9,836 nucleotides of DNA from Acidaminococcaceae bacterium (GTDB lineage Bacteria > Bacillota > Negativicutes > Acidaminococcales > Acidaminococcaceae): assembly GCA_022653215.1 (NCBI GenBank), contig JALCSJ010000076.1, positions 1-9,836 on the forward strand, in the 5' to 3' direction. The notes beneath the pieces are model-generated. The model was not told where the DNA came from and made no database searches. It saw only the letters and a list, made by a program, of their open reading frames with translations. Positions 6,854 through 9,836 of this stretch are shown here, one piece after another. The stretch's first letter is position 1; each line of letters opens with the position of its first letter. Made by a program: the position numbers and the translations under genes.

Positions 6854-7012
6854 AATGCCATCTCCCCTTGCTCTTTTGTTTTCATCTTAGCATGGGGGAA
6901 TTCAGACTGCATCAGCCGTACAGGGTAACTTTTATTCTATGTATATCCAATGTAGTAGTACTTTAGACCTAGTGTTGCTTTCTTGCAAAAAAACGTAACA
7001 CAATAAAAAAGC
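6854..7012. other. Non-coding region upstream of the LysR gene
   Basis: No credible gene is seen on either strand. It should contain the LysR gene promoter. On the minus strand TAAGAT (near 6883-6888) and TAGAAT (near 6935-6940) are -10-like, but neither has a convincing -35. A run of six minus-strand Ts at 7010-7005 follows the palindromic element. Confidence 0.6.
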
Positions 7013-7123
7013 CAAGAGGAGCGTGTTGTCTTTTCTAGGTCCTCGTCGCTACGCGGCTTAACGGCACTAAAGTGCCTACCGCTGTGCTTTACACGTCCCG
7101 AAAAGAAAAGCACGCTCCTCTCG
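7005..7123 (-). other. GC-rich palindromic element with nested hairpins; possible operon terminator or dispersed repeat
   Basis: The terminal inverted repeats AGAGGAGCGTG (7015-7025) and CACGCTCCTCT (7111-7121) are perfect over 11 bp. On the minus-strand RNA they extend to 13 bp with one G-U pair. Inside are a second stem (GAAAAG/CTTTTC), a GCGG/CCGC pair (7053-7056 with 7079-7082) and a tight GGCACT/AGTGCC hairpin at 7063-7076. The element is clearly richer in G and C than its flanks. On the minus strand the closing stem is followed by GC and six Ts, so it could end the adhesin-chaperone transcript. The long internal insert is unusual for a plain terminator and suits a dispersed palindromic element or a structured RNA. 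No target-site duplication is obvious. Confidence 0.6.
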
Positions 7124-7156
7124 ATCTACTTGTCAGTATGTTACAACTCAAACTTT

Positions 7157-7573
7157 TTATTTTTTAAGTTGTGCAATTACAGCATTGGTAATATTAACTG
7201 TTTGTCCTTCGATTACAGAACCGGCTACGGCAACACCGGCCAAATGTTTTTCCTTGGCTACAGTATTTATATCTATGTTAATTTCTTTATTTATTGGGTT
7301 AAATAATCTTGCCTTGTCTCTTTGCAGTTGAGCATTATAGGCTTCTACCATTTTTCGTCTTTCTGCCACAGGCTTTTTAGCATATTTAGTATTAAAGTCA
7401 TTCCTGTAATTAACAACTAATTGCTCAAGTGTACTCTTCGCCTTAGGGAAATCTTTGTGATGTTGAATAATTGTTCCCAGATTAACCAATCCGATAGATG
7501 CTGCAAACACTTGACTAGCACCTACTACCGTTAAAGCCATAGTAACAAATAATACCTTTAATGTTTTTTTCAT
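7157..7573 (-). CDS. Skp/OmpH-family periplasmic chaperone
   Basis: This is a 138-aa OmpH/Skp-like protein. Skp is a trimeric periplasmic chaperone that holds unfolded outer-membrane proteins on their way to the BAM complex. Here a Sec signal peptide (MKK, hydrophobic core, probable cleavage after SQVFA) is followed by SIGLVNLGTIIQHHKDF. That resembles the Skp opening strand (IGVVD...), with a lysine-rich helical region (about residues 45-105) as the probable tentacle and a C-terminal strand/helix. It is shorter than E. coli Skp (161 aa), so the tentacles are presumably short. I chose the ATG at 7573: the alternative ATG at 7588 contains the GGAGG ribosome site itself, and MKK gives a standard signal peptide. 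It lies 31 nt after the adhesin stop on the same strand, so co-transcription and a dedicated chaperone role are likely. Confidence 0.85.
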   Translation of the reverse strand: MKKTLKVLFVTMALTVVGASQVFAASIGLVNLGTIIQHHKDFPKAKSTLEQLVVNYRNDFNTKYAKKPVAERRKMVEAYNAQLQRDKARLFNPINKEINIDINTVAKEKHLAGVAVAGSVIEGQTVNITNAVIAQLKK

Positions 7574-7581
7574 AATTTTTT

Positions 7582-7586
7582 CCTCC
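7582..7586 (-). promoter_or_regulatory. Ribosome binding site of the Skp-like gene
   Basis: GGAGG lies 8 nt before the ATG at 7573. It overlaps an in-frame upstream ATG at 7588 (ATGGAGG), which is why the shorter start is preferred. Confidence 0.8.
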
Positions 7587-7604
7587 ATTTTTTGTTTTTA
7601 ATAA

Positions 7605-9836
7605 TTAACCGCGACCGGGAATAATACGTACACGCTCAATGTTCGGTGCTACCTTGTCTACTCTGATTCTCTCTAATTCAGGTCTGAATTCTGCCAAAGC
7701 TCGTTTATCAACAGCCAGTCCTTTTTGTAATGCCCTATAAATAATGGTGGCCATTTCATAACGTGTCATGTTACGTTGTCCATCATAATTACCATTGGGA
7801 TAACCTTTAACAATACCATTACCGGCTAGCTTGGTCACGTATTCATAAGCCCAATGATTCTTAGGAACATCCGGAAAATCAATCGCAGCATCTGTTAAAC
7901 CACTTATGCCGTTAACTTTGCTGGCCAGCATTTGCATTTGAGTACGCAAGTCAACTATTTCCTTAGCCATAGCAACTCTACTTCTGGATACTCTATTTTT
8001 CCCATCCAGTTTAAATGTTGCCCCAACATTAACCATGCTATTGCCACCGCCAATAGTTCCGCCGATGCTAAACATAACATTTTCGTTAGGACGATAGAAC
8101 GCACCTAATGCCAAAGCAGTTGTACCCTTATAAGTACCAACACCTGCAGCCACATCAAGTTTAGCATCAGGATCAAATTCCAAAGGATGTAAGGCTGCCA
8201 AAGCTGCTGCACCGGCACCAACTTTATCTACCCTATCATTTACGTCATCTATTTTTGAACCCATATCGGTCATTGCACTATCCAAAGCATTGAAATTTTC
8301 TCCAACGGTGTTGCTGTTTGATACGTATGTTCCGTCTTTAGTATCACCGAGTTTGTTGTTTATATTGTTAATGTTGTCAGTATTTTTCGTCACCTTTTGA
8401 TTAGTATCATACAGTTGTGAGCCATTGACAGCATCCTTGGATTTTTCAGAAACCTCTCCATCCTTTACATTGGTAACAGTAGTACCATTTGTGCCTTCCA
8501 GAGAAACCTTATCCTTGGCATCTCCATCGTACTTAACAACATTGCCCATGTCTTTATTAATGTTGTCATAATTATTTTTCAAATTGTTAATATCACCGGT
8601 GTTAGCATTAACTTGATTATCCAAAGCATTAAGGTTTTCGCCTACGGTATTACTATTCTTAACGTATGTACCATCCTTAGTATTAATTTCTTTTTTCAGT
8701 TGACCGCCGTTAATAGCGTCTTTGCTGCCCTCAGCAATTTCACCATCTTGAACGTTAGTAACTTTTGTTCCTTTATCTCCTGCCAACGTTACCGTATCCT
8801 TACTAGAATTATCATAGTGAACTGCATTATCGTCAGATCCGCTTCGTCCTGTACCGCTAGATGAAATGGTAATATCATTGCCCTCACCAGTAATTGTAAT
8901 ATTATCTCCTGCTTTGAAGTTCAGGCTCCTATCATCAGGAGTTACGTCTTTTAGTTTTTTCCCATTAACGTTAACTTCCCAGCCAGCATTAACCACACTA
9001 CTCAACTTGTTAAAATTAGTGTTAAGGTTAAGAACGTTCTGGTTGGTAGCATATAACTGACTGCCATTGACTGCATCTGTAGAATCCGCAGTCAAATCAC
9101 CATCTTTTAGGTTAGTAATCTTAGTGCCAACTTCTCCAGCTAAAGTAACTTTGTCTTTGTTGGTTCCGTCATACAATACTGCATTAGTATCAGCTCCAGT
9201 TAAATTATTTAAGTCGGCTGAAATTTTTATATCTTTGCCATCTGCTGATACTGTTAAAAACTTGCCATCTCCTTTTATATTAACCGTTCTATCTGTAGGG
9301 GTAACATCTTTAACCTTAGCACCATCAGCCTGGAGTTCCCAACCAGAATTAACTGTAGTAGTTAAATTTTTGATATTATTTGTATTGAGTGCAATGTTGG
9401 TAGTATTATTGGTTACGTTTTGGTTTGTTGTGTTCAGTTGGCTACCATTGACTGCATCCTTGGAAGTTGCACTTACCTCGCCATCTTTCACATTGGTAAG
9501 CGTTGTACCATTAGCTCCGCCTAAGGTTACTTTATCTTTTGTTGTTCCATCATACAAAACCGCATTAGTATCACCTGCTGCCAAGTTATTAAAATTAGCG
9601 GAAACTTTTACATCGGTTCCATCTGCGGTTACGGTAAGATATTTACCATCACCTTTAATATTAACTGTTTTATCTGTAGGTGTAACATCTTTCACTTTAG
9701 TGCCACCTGCTTGCAATTCCCAACCAGCATCCACAGTAGTCTTTAAGTTAGTAATTCGGTTTCCGTTGTTTGTAATATTGGTAGTGTTTCCTGCAATATC
9801 GTTTGTGTTCTTCGTTATGTTATTTGTATTGTTAGT
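7605..9836 (-). CDS. Trimeric autotransporter adhesin with YadA anchor and C-terminal SLH domain (5' end beyond window)
   Basis: The gene is open to the right edge, so the signal peptide and head are missing; 743 residues are visible, counted from the edge. Trp-ring modules start at VDAGW, VNSGW and VNAGW (Trp 39, 166, 286), and neck motifs DAVNGSQL or DAINGGQL occur at 127-134, 254-261, 373-380 and 468-475. Asn/Thr-rich coiled stalks lie between. A TKDGTYV...SNTVGEN module occurs twice (from 386 and 499). The YadA-type anchor follows: stalk helix (about 520-540), VGAGAAALAALHP, then four short strands ending VNVGATFKLDG (about 611). Unlike classical members, the chain continues with a helical linker (620-643), one SLH domain (653-706: FPDVPKNHWAYEYV, GYPNG, MTRYEMA) and a basic tail ending PGRG. 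The passenger should be outside the cell and the SLH domain in the periplasm. A translation start at 9734 would be false: reading continues upstream without a stop. Confidence 0.93.
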   Translation of the reverse strand, partial: TNNTNNITKNTNDIAGNTTNITNNGNRITNLKTTVDAGWELQAGGTKVKDVTPTDKTVNIKGDGKYLTVTADGTDVKVSANFNNLAAGDTNAVLYDGTTKDKVTLGGANGTTLTNVKDGEVSATSKDAVNGSQLNTTNQNVTNNTTNIALNTNNIKNLTTTVNSGWELQADGAKVKDVTPTDRTVNIKGDGKFLTVSADGKDIKISADLNNLTGADTNAVLYDGTNKDKVTLAGEVGTKITNLKDGDLTADSTDAVNGSQLYATNQNVLNLNTNFNKLSSVVNAGWEVNVNGKKLKDVTPDDRSLNFKAGDNITITGEGNDITISSSGTGRSGSDDNAVHYDNSSKDTVTLAGDKGTKVTNVQDGEIAEGSKDAINGGQLKKEINTKDGTYVKNSNTVGENLNALDNQVNANTGDINNLKNNYDNINKDMGNVVKYDGDAKDKVSLEGTNGTTVTNVKDGEVSEKSKDAVNGSQLYDTNQKVTKNTDNINNINNKLGDTKDGTYVSNSNTVGENFNALDSAMTDMGSKIDDVNDRVDKVGAGAAALAALHPLEFDPDAKLDVAAGVGTYKGTTALALGAFYRPNENVMFSIGGTIGGGNSMVNVGATFKLDGKNRVSRSRVAMAKEIVDLRTQMQMLASKVNGISGLTDAAIDFPDVPKNHWAYEYVTKLAGNGIVKGYPNGNYDGQRNMTRYEMATIIYRALQKGLAVDKRALAEFRPELERIRVDKVAPNIERVRIIPGRG
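7719..7880 (-). other. SLH domain of the adhesin
   Basis: It encodes a single S-layer-homology domain: FPDVPKNHWAYEYV, then GIVKGYPNG, then MTRYEMATIIYRAL, where TRYE replaces the usual TRAE. In Negativicutes, SLH domains of outer-membrane proteins are known to tether the outer membrane to polyamine-modified peptidoglycan. One copy per subunit gives three per trimer. Confidence 0.9.
8004..8279 (-). other. YadA-type trimeric outer-membrane anchor
   Basis: It encodes a stalk helix rich in D, M and V, the conserved GAGAAALAALHPL turn, and four short beta strands (DVAAGVGTY, ALALGAFYRP, VMFSIGGTIG, SMVNVGATFKL). Three subunits together form a 12-stranded barrel. The last strand is internal to the protein instead of terminal. 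Confidence 0.9.
8271..8681 (-). repeat. Pair of TKDGTYV modules in the adhesin stalk
   Basis: Two near-identical segments of about 24 residues (TKDGTYV, SNTVGEN, NALD) begin at 8681 and 8342, 113 residues apart. A neck-containing module lies between them. They point to internal duplication of the stalk near the membrane anchor. Confidence 0.8.
8697..9734 (-). repeat. Tandem Trp-ring/neck repeats of the passenger
   Basis: Three successive modules start with V-x-x-GW at 9734, 9353 and 8993. The spacing is 127 and 120 codons. Each continues with KDVTPxD, a GD-rich strand region, NAVxYD, KVTLxG, a K-DG motif and a neck (DAVNGSQL or DAINGGQL). The first two are most alike (for example DVTPTD, VNIKGDGK, DTNAVLYDG); the third has diverged, with an extra SSSGTGRSGSDD linker. 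The pattern suggests stepwise duplication. Confidence 0.85.

Noticed and set aside
6682..6912. 76-aa minus-strand reading frame overlapping the LysR start
   Set aside because: It is a different frame of the LysR 5' region with no protein-like features; the LysR frame has clear helix-turn-helix homology.
7026..7110. tRNA or other known RNA inside the palindromic element
   Set aside because: There is no cloverleaf, anticodon arm or T-loop consensus, and the stem lengths do not fit.
7574..7588. Earlier start of the Skp-like protein (MEEKIMKK...)
   Set aside because: That ATG is part of the GGAGG ribosome site of the next in-frame ATG; MKK makes a normal signal peptide.
1..9836. CRISPR array, insertion sequence or prophage
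   Set aside because: No regularly spaced identical short repeats, transposase or integrase motifs are present; the only long repeats are the adhesin coding modules.

Overview
The window reads as chromosome from a low-GC Firmicute relative that has an outer membrane, most likely a member of the Negativicutes. Three things point there. The first half is a Firmicute-style division and cell-wall (dcw) cluster. MurE carries the DNPR motif of meso-diaminopimelate-adding enzymes. The right end encodes a trimeric autotransporter that combines a YadA-type outer-membrane anchor with an SLH domain, next to a Skp/OmpH-like periplasmic chaperone. Genus cannot be fixed from the sequence alone; Acidaminococcaceae or Veillonellaceae relatives are guesses.

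Layout. Positions 1-5445, all on the minus strand, hold the dcw operon. In transcription order it is mraZ, rsmH, ftsL, murE, murF and mraY, with mraY cut by the left edge. Junctions are tight (11, 17, 1 and -1 nt), except an 80-nt gap between ftsL and murE. That gap is where ftsI/pbpB usually lies; here it holds a 9-bp hairpin. The operon starts from a sigma-A-type promoter at 5491-5519, overlapped by three TGGKK repeats on an exact 10-bp period, a textbook MraZ autoregulatory box. MurE, MurF and MraY carry the precursor from UDP-MurNAc-dipeptide through the pentapeptide to lipid I. RsmH methylates 16S rRNA, FtsL belongs to the divisome, and MraZ controls the operon.

Positions 5446-5945 hold a divergent plus-strand promoter driving a 66-aa DUF1858-type CxxC protein. 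It is closed by a perfect 19-bp bidirectional terminator, which it shares with the convergent LysR-type regulator at 5945-6853 (minus).

Positions 6854-7156 are non-coding. They contain a GC-rich palindromic element of about 110 bp (7013-7123) with nested hairpins and a U-tract on the minus-strand side. It is either the terminator of the surface-protein operon or a copy of a dispersed palindromic repeat.

Positions 7157-9836 (minus) hold the 3' part of a large trimeric autotransporter adhesin followed, 31 nt downstream, by the Skp/OmpH-like chaperone gene. The passenger has tandem Trp-ring and neck modules. The 4-stranded barrel segment is not at the C-terminus: a coiled linker, one SLH domain and a basic tail follow it, which should lie in the periplasm and bind peptidoglycan. 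This adhesin-chaperone pair is the most interesting part of the window.
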